The notes under the pieces are model-generated. The model was given only the letters and a program-made list of their open reading frames with translations, searched no databases and was not told the origin of the DNA. Below, in pieces: positions 8,482-15,930 of a DNA stretch of 22,352 nucleotides. Position 1 is the stretch's first letter. Each line of letters begins with the position of its first letter. The DNA is from an uncultured Lachnospiraceae bacterium (GTDB lineage: Bacteria > Bacillota > Clostridia > Lachnospirales > Lachnospiraceae). The stretch covers positions 1 through 22,352 of the forward strand of contig CAJUIM010000056.1 of NCBI GenBank assembly GCA_910586275.1, given 5' to 3'. The translations under genes were made by a program, and so were the position numbers.

Positions 8482-8539
8482 AGTAAACTCCCATCATGCA
8501 AATTACTGCCGGGCGGCAGCCTGCATGGTTATCCATACT

Positions 8540-8559
8540 ATGAAAACTTTTGTTTTCAT
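8540..8559 (-). other. Perfect AT-rich hairpin upstream of the cdaA-operon membrane protein
   Basis: An 8-base perfect stem (ATGAAAAC/GTTTTCAT) with a 4-base loop lies in the 112-base gap between the two membrane-protein genes. Neither strand has a clear U run after it, so it is a poor terminator. A second short GC-rich hairpin (CTGCC/GGCAG, 8506-8519) lies between it and the ribosome site. I see no strong promoter in the gap. Confidence 0.4.
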
Positions 8560-8593
8560 GCTTATTTCGTTTCAGAGCCTGCACGGCTCCGGC

Positions 8594-8983
8594 TTATGTC
8601 TTATCGTACATGCTGCTCAGCCTGCGCAGGTTATTCTGATACAGTTTTACTCCATGCCTTACTTTCGCATATCGGTAACTGAATACGACATATGAAACGA
8701 TGCAATAAATTCCTGTCACAAGCAAGTATTTCTTTAAGACAGATTTGCCAAATTCCAGCAGATCCATCTTATAAATATCCATCATAAAGATTTCAAAATC
8801 GTAAAAGATATACATGCCGAATATAATCCCAAATGCCACCGTTCCGTAAATCAAAGATTTCAGCATCTGAAACCATACATAATCTCCCCGGAAATAACCC
8901 ATGACAGAATGATTTTTTCTTCCTTCATTTTCTTCGTAAGATGCCATCTTGGTCATCAAAATGACCCGATCTTTGTTTAACAT
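8594..8983 (-). CDS. Small two-helix membrane protein, function unknown
   Basis: A 129-residue protein I do not recognise. It has a hydrophilic N-terminal 45 residues, two predicted membrane helices ('LIYGTVAFGIIFGMYIFY' and 'YLLVTGIYCIVSYVVFSY'), and a basic C-terminal tail (YRYAKVRHGVKLYQNNLRRL), so both ends are probably cytoplasmic. I chose the ATG at 8983 because GAGGA lies 5-6 bases before it. Upstream GTG (9001) and ATG (8995) codons in the same frame have no ribosome site and would fall in or beside a predicted RNA stem. It lies between the comFC-yvyF pair and the c-di-AMP operon on the same strand, with no terminator seen on either side. Its role cannot be stated from the sequence. 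Confidence 0.8.
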   Translation of the reverse strand: MLNKDRVILMTKMASYEENEGRKNHSVMGYFRGDYVWFQMLKSLIYGTVAFGIIFGMYIFYDFEIFMMDIYKMDLLEFGKSVLKKYLLVTGIYCIVSYVVFSYRYAKVRHGVKLYQNNLRRLSSMYDKT

Positions 8984-8999
8984 ACATTTCCTCATTTCC

Positions 9000-9051
9000 A
9001 CGCCGCATGTTTCCCTGCAGTCCCTCCGGGGATTCGGTTCCTATACGGCGT
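9000..9051 (-). other. Structured RNA leader candidate before the small membrane protein gene
   Basis: In the gap after yvyF, ACGCCGTAT (9051 to 9043 on the minus strand) pairs with ATGCGGCGT (9008 to 9000) in nine consecutive pairs, one of them G-U. Inside is a smaller hairpin UCCC-CGGA-GGGA (9032 to 9021). The outer stem ends about 6 bases before the GAGGA ribosome site of the next gene, so folding could affect its translation. I could not match it to a riboswitch class I know, including the c-di-AMP (ydaO) type. Confidence 0.4.
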
Positions 9052-9073
9052 AAAAAATCCTTCCGCCTGACCA

Positions 9074-9487
9074 TTACCGGTCTAAGTAATGCATCCTCGG
9101 CTTTTCATGGTTATCATTCTTTTTCTTAAGTTCTTCCCTAGGCATCTCTTTTTTATAAGTATTGCCTAATGACTGAACCATACTGTTCTTGCATTTTTCG
9201 CAGAAGCGTCCGGACCGTATAGGTGCGCCGCAGGATTCACAGTTCAGCATAACCGAAGAATCCTCCGAAAACTGCAGACGTTCCTCTCTCAGCCACTGCT
9301 TAATCTGCTTTGTCTCTACTTCACATTCCTCGGATACTTCGGAAATTCCGCATCCCGGATGTTCATAGACATATTTTTTCACTTCCTGAAATTTCTCTTC
9401 CATTCCCTCTTTGCACTGCTGACAGATAATCGGTCCCATGGCATAATTAAAAAGCCTTCCACATTTTCTACAATTCCTTACATCCAT
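9074..9487 (-). CDS. yvyF: YvyF-like flagellar-operon zinc-ribbon protein
   Basis: A 137-residue cytoplasmic protein with two probable zinc ribbons: CRKCG...CQQC near the N-terminus, and CESCG...CEKC around residues 85-105. Between them is a helix-turn-helix-like stretch (GISEVSEECEVETKQIKQWL). This layout matches the family known as YvyF (TIGR03826, 'flagellar operon protein'), encoded after comFC and before flgM in B. subtilis. Here it also follows comFC, 14 bases after its stop, but flgM, flgK and flgL do not follow. The ATG at 9487 has GGAGG 8 bases upstream; an ATG two codons earlier is too close to it. A regulatory role in motility is inferred from the family. Confidence 0.82.
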   Translation of the reverse strand: MDVRNCRKCGRLFNYAMGPIICQQCKEGMEEKFQEVKKYVYEHPGCGISEVSEECEVETKQIKQWLREERLQFSEDSSVMLNCESCGAPIRSGRFCEKCKNSMVQSLGNTYKKEMPREELKKKNDNHEKPRMHYLDR

Positions 9488-9501
9488 ATGCATTCCCTCC
9501 G

Positions 9502-10209
9502 TTATAATCCATTACCTATTGCCAGTGCCGCATAATAGATTCTGCTTATCCCTGCAATATGTAACATGGTTGCCATAGCATTAATGGTACTCCCTGTTGT
9601 GTAAATATCATCAATAATTACAATCGTATCTAATTTTACATCATTTTTTATAATTTTAAAAGCCTTTTTCAAATTATTTTGTCTTTGTTTCTCATCTAAC
9701 TCTTTCTGAGGAACCGTTTTCTTCTGTCTGACTATAAGATCCTGCCGCACAGGTATGCCTGTTCGGCGGCTGATGACCCCTGCCAGCAACTCGGCCTGAT
9801 TATATCCCCGTTTCCGTTTCCTTGACGGATGAACCGGCACCGGCACCAACGCCTGTACCTGCCACCGCCGCATCCGTTCCTCCAGTTCTTCCGCCATGCA
9901 CCTGCCGAAGAAACGGGCATATTCCTGTCTCCCCCCATATTTAAACCGGTAAATGGACGCCGCTATGGAGGTATATTCAAATACGGCCGCTCCCTGTATA
10001 TAGGAATGCCTTTTTCTCATGCAGTCCTGACAATATTCCCCTTCTTCCCTCAGTTCTTTTCCGCATTTCATGCAGACAGGTTCCCGGATGAATTTTACCT
10101 TCCGAAAACATTCCGGACAGACATCTTCCCCGCCAAACCTTAATACCCCGTCACAAACCGGGCATCTCCGCGGAAAAAGCAGATCCCACAGCCATTCCGT
10201 TTTTTTCAT
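9502..10209 (-). CDS. comFC: ComFC family phosphoribosyltransferase-like protein
   Basis: A 235-residue member of the ComFC/GntX family, needed for DNA uptake in competent Bacillus and related species. The N-terminal double zinc-finger region shows CPVC...CPEC and CMKC...CQDC. The rest is a type I phosphoribosyltransferase fold: 'VPVPVHPSRKRKRGYNQ' and the PRPP-binding loop VIIDDIYTTGST near residues 195-207. An FKYGGR motif precedes them. A GGTGG ribosome site lies 6 bases before the ATG. It follows recD2 by 32 bases and precedes yvyF by 14, so the three are probably co-transcribed. comFA, the DNA-translocase partner, is not next to it. Biochemical activity of the family is not settled, and presence does not show that the host is competent. 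Confidence 0.92.
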   Translation of the reverse strand: MKKTEWLWDLLFPRRCPVCDGVLRFGGEDVCPECFRKVKFIREPVCMKCGKELREEGEYCQDCMRKRHSYIQGAAVFEYTSIAASIYRFKYGGRQEYARFFGRCMAEELEERMRRWQVQALVPVPVHPSRKRKRGYNQAELLAGVISRRTGIPVRQDLIVRQKKTVPQKELDEKQRQNNLKKAFKIIKNDVKLDTIVIIDDIYTTGSTINAMATMLHIAGISRIYYAALAIGNGL

Positions 10210-10241
10210 ATTTCCACCATGATGTTTCTCCGGGCAAGGAA

Positions 10242-12494
10242 TTACATCATCTCTTTTATCCTGTCACACAGGCTGGTATAACGTTTATTCTCCCGCTCAT
10301 TGGCAATCATGTCACTTACTGTCTGCCGGCTCCCTAAGATTGTCACGCAATGTTTTGCCCGTGTCACTCCCGTATACAGAAGATTCCTGTTAAAAAGCAT
10401 CTTCGGGCCTGACAGCAGCGGCATGATTACTGCCGGATATTCGCTCCCCTGCGACTTATGAATTGTCACCGCATAGGCAAGTTCAATCTCTTCCAGCTGG
10501 TGAAAAGGATATCTCACGCGCCGATGTTCGTCAAACTCCACCACTAATTCCTGTGAAAATTCATCAATCTCCCTCACTGTACCCATATCGCCGTTAAAGA
10601 TTCCCATGCCTTTGTCTATGGGAATCCCGTACTTACTTACCACCTCCCATTCCATCTGGTAATTATTTTTAATCTGCATCACTTTGTCCCCTTCCCGGAA
10701 AAAACCGTCTCCAAAAGGATGCTCTTTCTTGGACTCGTCCGGCGGATTCAGATACTGCTGCAGAATGCCGTTCAGCACCTCCACTCCCAAGCTTCCTTTC
10801 CGCATAGGTGTCAGTACCTGAATGTCATAGCTTCCGGCATTTACATAAGGAGGCAGTTTTTCGTTTATCAGCTGAATCATATGCTTATATATGACATTTA
10901 CATCGTTCCTTTCCAGAAAAAAGAAATCCCTGCTTTTATTATCCAAAGATATCTGCTGTCCCCCATTGATCCGGTGTGCGTTCACCACAATATCACTTTT
11001 CTCTGCCTGGCGGAAAATCCTCTGCAGCATAACTACCGGAAAGCAGCCGCTGTCAATCATATCCTTCAGAATCTGCCCCGGCCCCACCGACGGAAGCTGG
11101 TTAATATCCCCCGACATAATCAAACGTGTTCCAGGCACAATTGCTTTCAGCAGCGATTGGAACAAATGAATATCTACCATGGACATTTCATCAATAATTA
11201 TAACGTCTGCCTCCAACGGATTCTCTTCATTTTTTTCAAATTTTACCGAGTGCCCCTCTTCCGTCACTGCCCCGTTCAGTTCCAGCAGCCGATGAATCGT
11301 CCTTGCCTCATAGCCTGTGGCCTCCGTCATGCGCTTCGCCGCTCTTCCCGTGGGAGCAGCAAGAAAAATATCCATCCCCTCTTCCGCAAAATACCGGATA
11401 ATCGTATTGATTGTAGTCGTTTTTCCTGTGCCGGGACCTCCTGTAAGAATCATAAGGCCGCTTTTCACCGCCTCCAAGACAGCCTCTTTCTGCAATTCGT
11501 CCAATTCGAGTCCCTGTGCCTCCTCCAGCTGCCGTATCTTCCCTGTTATATGCGCCTCTGCGGAAGGCAAGATGCCTTCCCTCTCTTCTCCCCCCTCAAA
11601 CAGCGGGACATTCAGATCATGCAGCATCTTTGCACAGTTCAGTTCTTCATAATAGTAAGAAGCAGCATACACCCTTTTTTCGTTATCCTGCAGTACCGTT
11701 TTTATGACTACTTTCCTGTCCATGGCGAGATTAGAAATCTGCGGCTCTATGGCAGCCTCTTCCACCTCCAACAGTCCGGCACATCTGGCGGTCAGTATAT
11801 TTCCCGGCAGATATACATGACCGTCGGCAGATGCCTGCTGCAATGTATATAATATGCCGCTGCGGATACGGTAATCCGAATCAGTATGTATCCCCGCCCT
11901 GCGTGCTATTTCATCCGCAGTCTTAAATCCGATTCCGCCCACGTCCTCGGCCAGCCGATACGGATTTTCCTTCATTACCCCATAAATTTCCGCACCATAA
12001 GTATTATATATCTTTACCGCCAATGCACTGGATATACCGTATTTCTGCAAAAAAACCATGGCCGCCCGGACATCTTTCTTCTCCTCCATCTGAACGGCAA
12101 TTTCCCTTGCCTTTCTTTCACTGATCCCCTTTATTTCCGCAAGACGTTCCGGTTCCTCCTCGATGATGCGGAAGGTTTCTTCCCCGAATTTTTTTACGAT
12201 CCTTGCAGCCAGTGCCTCGCCTATGCCCTTTATTGCCCCGGATCCGAGATAACGTTCCATGCTGATGATATCATCCGGTTCGCTAGTCTGATAGCTGTCC
12301 ACTTTCAGCTGCATGCCATAGACCGGATGCTCCACATATATCCCCCTGACTTCCAGCGTCTCTCCCTCATCCAGCATCCGGAAACTGCCGACACAGACGA
12401 CATCTTCCCCTCCGCTTATGAGATTCATGACCGTATAACCATTCTCCGCATTGCGGTAAATAATATGTTCCACATATCCCTTGACTTGTTCCAT
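10242..12494 (-). CDS. recD2: ATP-dependent RecD2-like DNA helicase
   Basis: A 750-residue SF1B 5'-3' helicase of the RecD2 type, found without RecBC and linked to repair and fork stability. It has an N-terminal OB-like region, helix-hairpin-helix repeats (about 70-190: GAIKGIGEALA, AEIKGISERKA, VGGIGFKTADE), Walker A TGGPGTGKTT (351-360), Walker B IIIDEMSMVD and the C-terminal UvrD_C2 motif YAVTIHKSQGSEYP. I chose the ATG at 12494, preceded by GGAGAG. The frame is open 19 codons further, but that part runs through the flagellar terminator. The start lies only 26 bases after the terminator, so any private promoter must overlap it. A weak candidate (TTTAAT, 17 bases, TATGAT at 12547-12552) fits. 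Confidence 0.95.
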   Translation of the reverse strand: MEQVKGYVEHIIYRNAENGYTVMNLISGGEDVVCVGSFRMLDEGETLEVRGIYVEHPVYGMQLKVDSYQTSEPDDIISMERYLGSGAIKGIGEALAARIVKKFGEETFRIIEEEPERLAEIKGISERKAREIAVQMEEKKDVRAAMVFLQKYGISSALAVKIYNTYGAEIYGVMKENPYRLAEDVGGIGFKTADEIARRAGIHTDSDYRIRSGILYTLQQASADGHVYLPGNILTARCAGLLEVEEAAIEPQISNLAMDRKVVIKTVLQDNEKRVYAASYYYEELNCAKMLHDLNVPLFEGGEEREGILPSAEAHITGKIRQLEEAQGLELDELQKEAVLEAVKSGLMILTGGPGTGKTTTINTIIRYFAEEGMDIFLAAPTGRAAKRMTEATGYEARTIHRLLELNGAVTEEGHSVKFEKNEENPLEADVIIIDEMSMVDIHLFQSLLKAIVPGTRLIMSGDINQLPSVGPGQILKDMIDSGCFPVVMLQRIFRQAEKSDIVVNAHRINGGQQISLDNKSRDFFFLERNDVNVIYKHMIQLINEKLPPYVNAGSYDIQVLTPMRKGSLGVEVLNGILQQYLNPPDESKKEHPFGDGFFREGDKVMQIKNNYQMEWEVVSKYGIPIDKGMGIFNGDMGTVREIDEFSQELVVEFDEHRRVRYPFHQLEEIELAYAVTIHKSQGSEYPAVIMPLLSGPKMLFNRNLLYTGVTRAKHCVTILGSRQTVSDMIANERENKRYTSLCDRIKEMM

Positions 12495-12520
12495 ATCTCT
12501 CCACATTCCTGTGTATACAT

Positions 12521-12545
12521 AAAAAGGCTGCTTCTCAGAGCAGCC
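12521..12545 (-). terminator. Rho-independent terminator of the mbl-flgF-flgG-flgJ operon
   Basis: On the minus strand GGCTGCT and AGCAGCC form a 7-base stem around a 6-base loop, followed by TTTTT. It lies about 45 bases after the flgJ-like stop codon and just before the recD2 start. Confidence 0.88.
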
Positions 12546-12588
12546 CATCATATGTTAAATCCGAACACAATTAAAATAGGTTGATTAT

Positions 12589-12939
12589 CTATTCCATATT
12601 GTAATTGCGTTTCATCTGCTGATACAGCATCTGCGCCAATCCCAGCCCCTGTGTTTCCGTACTTGTACTTGCCAATTCCTGCAAAGTGCTGTCCTTAAAG
12701 AAATCCACAAGAGAATCATTTGGATTTGTCTCACCGTCTTTAAAGACATCCACCGTCTTCTGCATTTCCTTAAATATCTGTTCCACAAAATATGCCTCAA
12801 ACTCTTTGCATGCATCCAGAAGCTGCTCATCCGATGACTTACTGTAGTCTTTTGTCTTAATCCTGCTATTCAGTTTGGAGGATGCCTGAGATGCAATATA
12901 GCTGGTATATCCTGCCGAAACTCCGCCGCCTATATTCAT
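12589..12939 (-). CDS. flgJ: FlgJ-type rod-binding protein, single domain
   Basis: A 116-residue protein matching the rod-binding domain of FlgJ: EQLLDACKEFEAYFVEQIFKEMQ in the middle, then DSLVDFFKDSTLQELAS and a C-terminal LAQMLYQQMKRN. It lacks the C-terminal muramidase domain of the enterobacterial protein, as is usual for the short FlgJ versions in Firmicutes. It should help assemble or cap the flagellar rod outside the membrane. I chose the ATG at 12939 because AGGAG lies 5 bases before it; the frame continues 36 codons upstream but without family-like sequence. It follows flgG after a 223-base gap and is the last gene before the terminator. Confidence 0.87.
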   Translation of the reverse strand: MNIGGGVSAGYTSYIASQASSKLNSRIKTKDYSKSSDEQLLDACKEFEAYFVEQIFKEMQKTVDVFKDGETNPNDSLVDFFKDSTLQELASTSTETQGLGLAQMLYQQMKRNYNME

Positions 12940-13162
12940 ATATACTCCTATCCGCCTGATGCGTATTGGGAAAATTATTTCCGTCATCCGTTCAGCAATG
13001 CATTGCTTCCCCTTCGCCTTACAGACCGAGCATTTATTCTTCGTCATTCAGCGGAAAATCAGCATGCCGGTACGCTAAACTCCTTTAGTAAGGGCAGAAC
13101 CCGCGTAAATTGTGACGAATATATGACAGAAACTATTTTCAAATACGTCCTAAGCCTTATGA
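12940..13162 (-). other. 223-base spacer between flgG and flgJ with a 14-base palindrome
   Basis: This gap is far longer than the other gaps in the flagellar operon (24-31 bases). It holds no credible gene. It contains a perfect palindrome AGCAATGCATTGCT (12994-13007) and a short CTAAA-GGAG-TTTAG hairpin near 13080. I found no convincing sigma-A or sigma-D promoter and no match to the c-di-GMP riboswitches I know. Confidence 0.4.
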
Positions 13163-13981
13163 CTAACGTTTCAAGTTATTTGCCTGCTGCAGCATCTCAT
13201 CAGAAGTGGTAATTGCCTTGGAATTCATCTCATAAGCACGCTGCGCAACAATAAGATTCACCATTTCATCCGCCACCTGAACATTGGAACCTTCCAAATA
13301 GCCCTGCACTACCTTGCTCCTTACCACATTGGGATTCGTTGCCTCATTAAGTGCAATTCCGCTTGCCCCCGTTACTGCATAAAGGGTATCTCCCTGTCTG
13401 GACAGCCCTGCCGGGTTACGGAACTGAAACACTCCAATCGAAACCCCCAAAGGTGCCGGATTATTGTTAGCATCCGGATATAATAAAGAACCGTCGGCAC
13501 TGATTGTGATTCGGTTTGCCATATAAGTTCCTGCCAAGGCAATGGTCCTCCCGTTGGTATCCAAAACAGGAAGTCCGTCCGATGTAGTCAGCATAATGCC
13601 TCCTGTTCCCGACATTGCCCATACGAAATCACCGTTCCTAGTATAATTCGTCTCACCGTTGGCATTGCGCACCGCAAAGAATCCGTCGCCCTCAATGGCA
13701 AATGCCGTGTCACTCTCGGAAGCAAGCAGACTGCCCTGCTTAAAAATCTGGTTCAGCGCAGCCGTCCTGACGCCCAGACCTACCTGAGAGGTAACCGGCT
13801 TCGGATCGCCGTTAGCCGTAGTAGTCGCCGTCTGCAATGTCTGATAAAGAAGACTCTTAAACTCCGCCACCTGTGCCTTATATCCAACTGAGTTAACGTT
13901 TGCCAGATTATTTGCAATTGTATCTACATTCGTCTGCTGTGCATTCATTCCCGTTGCCGCGGACCATAAACTCCTTACCAT
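13163..13981 (-). CDS. flgG: Flagellar rod protein FlgG (FlhP-like)
   Basis: A 272-residue rod/hook family protein of the flagellar basal body, exported by the type III flagellar system. The N-terminal family signature (MVRSLWSAATGMNAQQTNVDTIANNLANVNSVGYK, residues 1-35) and the C-terminal one (GYLEGSNVQVADEMVNLIVAQRAYEMNSK, then TTSDEMLQQANNL) form the coiled coil of the rod. The central part carries FlgE/F/G motifs such as EGDGFFAVRN and YTRNGDF. The C-terminus and length fit distal rod FlgG; by position it corresponds to B. subtilis flhP in mbl-flhO-flhP. GGAGG lies 8 bases before the ATG. It follows the flgF-like gene by 31 bases. Confidence 0.92.
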   Translation of the reverse strand: MVRSLWSAATGMNAQQTNVDTIANNLANVNSVGYKAQVAEFKSLLYQTLQTATTTANGDPKPVTSQVGLGVRTAALNQIFKQGSLLASESDTAFAIEGDGFFAVRNANGETNYTRNGDFVWAMSGTGGIMLTTSDGLPVLDTNGRTIALAGTYMANRITISADGSLLYPDANNNPAPLGVSIGVFQFRNPAGLSRQGDTLYAVTGASGIALNEATNPNVVRSKVVQGYLEGSNVQVADEMVNLIVAQRAYEMNSKAITTSDEMLQQANNLKR

Positions 13982-14012
13982 TCCTTATTCCTCCTGTCTA
14001 TTTATTGAACCG

Positions 14013-14798
14013 TTACAGTTTTCCGATTTGGTTAACTGCTATTTCCAGCGTACTGTCATATGTTTGAATTACTTTCTGGTTGGTTTCATATGCCCTTGAG
14101 ATATTAATCATATTGACCATTTCCGTCACCACCGATATGTTCGATCCTTCCAGATACCCCTGATATACCCTTGCCCCTTCCGGTTCCATGGCCCGAAACC
14201 CTTCCACTGTCTCATACATGTTCTCACCGAACTTGGCTAAATAATTGTAATCCTGAAAATCCCGGATGCGGATCTGAGCCACTGGTGTATTGTCTTCCCC
14301 CTGCATAATATTCCCGCTGGTGTCCACCCGGAAATCCAGCAAAGGATCCAGACGGATACGGGCATTATTGGTTCCCATTACATAATCCCCATCCTGCGTC
14401 ACCAGATATCCGTTCACATCCATCGTGAAATTTCCGTTTCTGGTATATTTGGTAGAAGTCTCACCGGCTTTATTTGTATAGGATATCTCAAAGAACCCCG
14501 GCCCTGATATTGCCAAGTCAAACTGACTGTCCGATTCCCGTATCGGGCCTTCCGAATAATCCGTATAGCCCTCCCCGATTTTGACCCCGAAATTATTCAT
14601 TCCCAAAGGTTTGGCAACTCGCGGTGCTTCGGAAAGATCCTTGATTTTATATGTCAGCACATCCTTAAAAGCCTGACTGGTTGCCCCTTCCTTCTTATAG
14701 CCGTTGGTTGTCGCATTGGCCAGATTGTTTGTCATTACATCCATACGGTGCTGCTCGTTTATCATGCCCGTATATGCAGTATAAAGACCTTTTAACAT
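14013..14798 (-). CDS. flgF: Flagellar rod protein FlgF/FlgG family (FlhO-like)
   Basis: A 261-residue paralogue of the following gene. The N-terminal block MLKGLYTAYTGM...MTNNLANATTNGYKK and the C-terminal block GYLEGSNISVVTEMVNMI...AYETNQKVIQTYDSTL are the rod-protein signatures. The middle shows ISGPGFFEI and YTRNGNFTMD. It should build the proximal or middle rod. By order (mbl, this gene, flgG) it corresponds to B. subtilis flhO. FlgF and FlgG are hard to separate by eye, so the exact name is less certain than the family. A strong AGGAGG lies 6 bases before the ATG. It follows mbl by only 24 bases. Confidence 0.9.
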   Translation of the reverse strand: MLKGLYTAYTGMINEQHRMDVMTNNLANATTNGYKKEGATSQAFKDVLTYKIKDLSEAPRVAKPLGMNNFGVKIGEGYTDYSEGPIRESDSQFDLAISGPGFFEISYTNKAGETSTKYTRNGNFTMDVNGYLVTQDGDYVMGTNNARIRLDPLLDFRVDTSGNIMQGEDNTPVAQIRIRDFQDYNYLAKFGENMYETVEGFRAMEPEGARVYQGYLEGSNISVVTEMVNMINISRAYETNQKVIQTYDSTLEIAVNQIGKL

Positions 14799-14822
14799 AA
14801 TGCTCCTCCTCTTTTCCCTGCT

Positions 14823-15815
14823 TTACTCTTCCCGGTATCCTGCAAGGAATTCCACATATTTGCCGGTTCCGATGGCCACTGCCGTCATCGGATCTTCCGC
14901 CGTCATCGTATTGATTCCGGTCTTTGACTCAATTAAGTCTTCCAGCCCCCTCAGCAGACTGCCGCCCCCTGTCAGGACTATGCCTCTGTCGGCAATGTCA
15001 GCCGCCAGTTCCGGCGGTGTTTTTTCCAGCACGCCATGAATCGTTTCCACAATCTGTGCCGTTGTCTCGCGGAGAGCCTCTTCCATTTCTTCCGAAGAAA
15101 CTTTTACGGTCTTAGGCAGCCCTGTCACCAGATTGCGCCCTCTCACATCCATATAATCCACTTCCGTACGCTTATATGCGGAACCGATTTTTATTTTCAG
15201 ATCTTCTGCCGTCCTTTCACCGATCAGCAGATTATGCTTCTTTCTCATATAACGGACAATTGCTTCGTCAAAATCATCGCCGGCAATCTTTACGGAAGCG
15301 CTGACCACCCTCCCGCCTAAAGAAATAACCGCAATGTCGGATGTACCTCCTCCGATATCCACAATCATATTCCCACAGGGTTTCCAAATATCGATTCCTG
15401 CCCCGATTGCAGCCGCAATAGGTTCTTCAATAATGAACACATCCCTTGCCCCGGCCATAATCGTTGCATCCTCAACTGCCTTTTTCTCCACCTCGGTTAC
15501 CCCGCTTGGTACACAGACAGCAATTCTTGGCTTACGGAACGTCTTCTTGCCCAGTGCTTTCTGAATGAAATGCTTCATCATTTTTTCGGTGACACGGTAA
15601 TCGGATATTACCCCCTGACGCAGCGGCCTGACCGCCACAATATTTCCCGGCGTCCTTCCCAGCATCAGCCTTGCCTCTTCACCGATTGCCTTTATTTTAT
15701 CTGTATCCCTGTCAAAAGCCACGACGGAAGGTTCTTTTAAAACGACTCCCTTCCCTCTTATATATACTAAAATGCTTGCCGTCCCTAAGTCAATTCCGAT
15801 ATCTGTATACTGCAT
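14823..15815 (-). CDS. mbl: MreB/Mbl-family bacterial actin
   Basis: A 330-residue actin-like protein that forms membrane-associated filaments directing wall synthesis along the cell body. The ATPase core motifs are clear: phosphate-1 DIGIDLGTAS (residues 5-14), VCVPSGVTEVEK, phosphate-2 IVDIGGGTSDIAV (about 153-165) and the adenosine motif LTGGGSLLRGLE near 280. Length is normal for MreB/Mbl. The name mbl is chosen from synteny with B. subtilis mbl-flhO-flhP; mreC and mreD are not adjacent. A GGGG ribosome site lies 8 bases before the ATG. A strong promoter about 90 bases upstream should transcribe this gene and the rod genes after it. Confidence 0.92.
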   Translation of the reverse strand: MQYTDIGIDLGTASILVYIRGKGVVLKEPSVVAFDRDTDKIKAIGEEARLMLGRTPGNIVAVRPLRQGVISDYRVTEKMMKHFIQKALGKKTFRKPRIAVCVPSGVTEVEKKAVEDATIMAGARDVFIIEEPIAAAIGAGIDIWKPCGNMIVDIGGGTSDIAVISLGGRVVSASVKIAGDDFDEAIVRYMRKKHNLLIGERTAEDLKIKIGSAYKRTEVDYMDVRGRNLVTGLPKTVKVSSEEMEEALRETTAQIVETIHGVLEKTPPELAADIADRGIVLTGGGSLLRGLEDLIESKTGINTMTAEDPMTAVAIGTGKYVEFLAGYREE

Positions 15816-15902
15816 TTATGAACCCCTTTCTATGGTCACTTATCATTCAACAATCTATATTAAATGTTTTCCAATTGGTCGGTAAACTAAACATACAAGG
15901 TT

Positions 15903-15930
15903 ATTATAACCTAAAGTATGTTATTTTCAA
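15903..15930 (-). promoter_or_regulatory. Strong sigma-A promoter of the mbl-flagellar operon
   Basis: On the minus strand TTGAAA (15925-15930) and TATAAT (15903-15908) are separated by 16 bases. The -10 box lies in a near-palindrome GGTTATAATAACC. Transcription should start near 15896, giving a leader of about 80 bases. The rod genes are thus read from a housekeeping-type promoter. Confidence 0.85.

Noticed and set aside
10719..11852. 377-codon plus-strand frame opposite recD2
   Set aside because: Antisense shadow of a clearly conserved helicase; the product is His/Arg/Phe-rich without domains, as expected for a mirrored frame.
12495..12551. N-terminal extension of recD2 by 19 codons
   Set aside because: The extension is encoded by the flagellar operon terminator hairpin, and the ATG at 12494 has a ribosome site and a family-like N-terminus.
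12940..13047. N-terminal extension of the FlgJ-like protein with a CxxC-like start
   Set aside because: Not similar to FlgJ, no ribosome site, while AGGAG stands correctly before the ATG at 12939.
12940..13162. c-di-GMP riboswitch in the flagellar spacer
   Set aside because: I looked for GEMM-I landmarks such as ACGCAAAGCC and did not find them.
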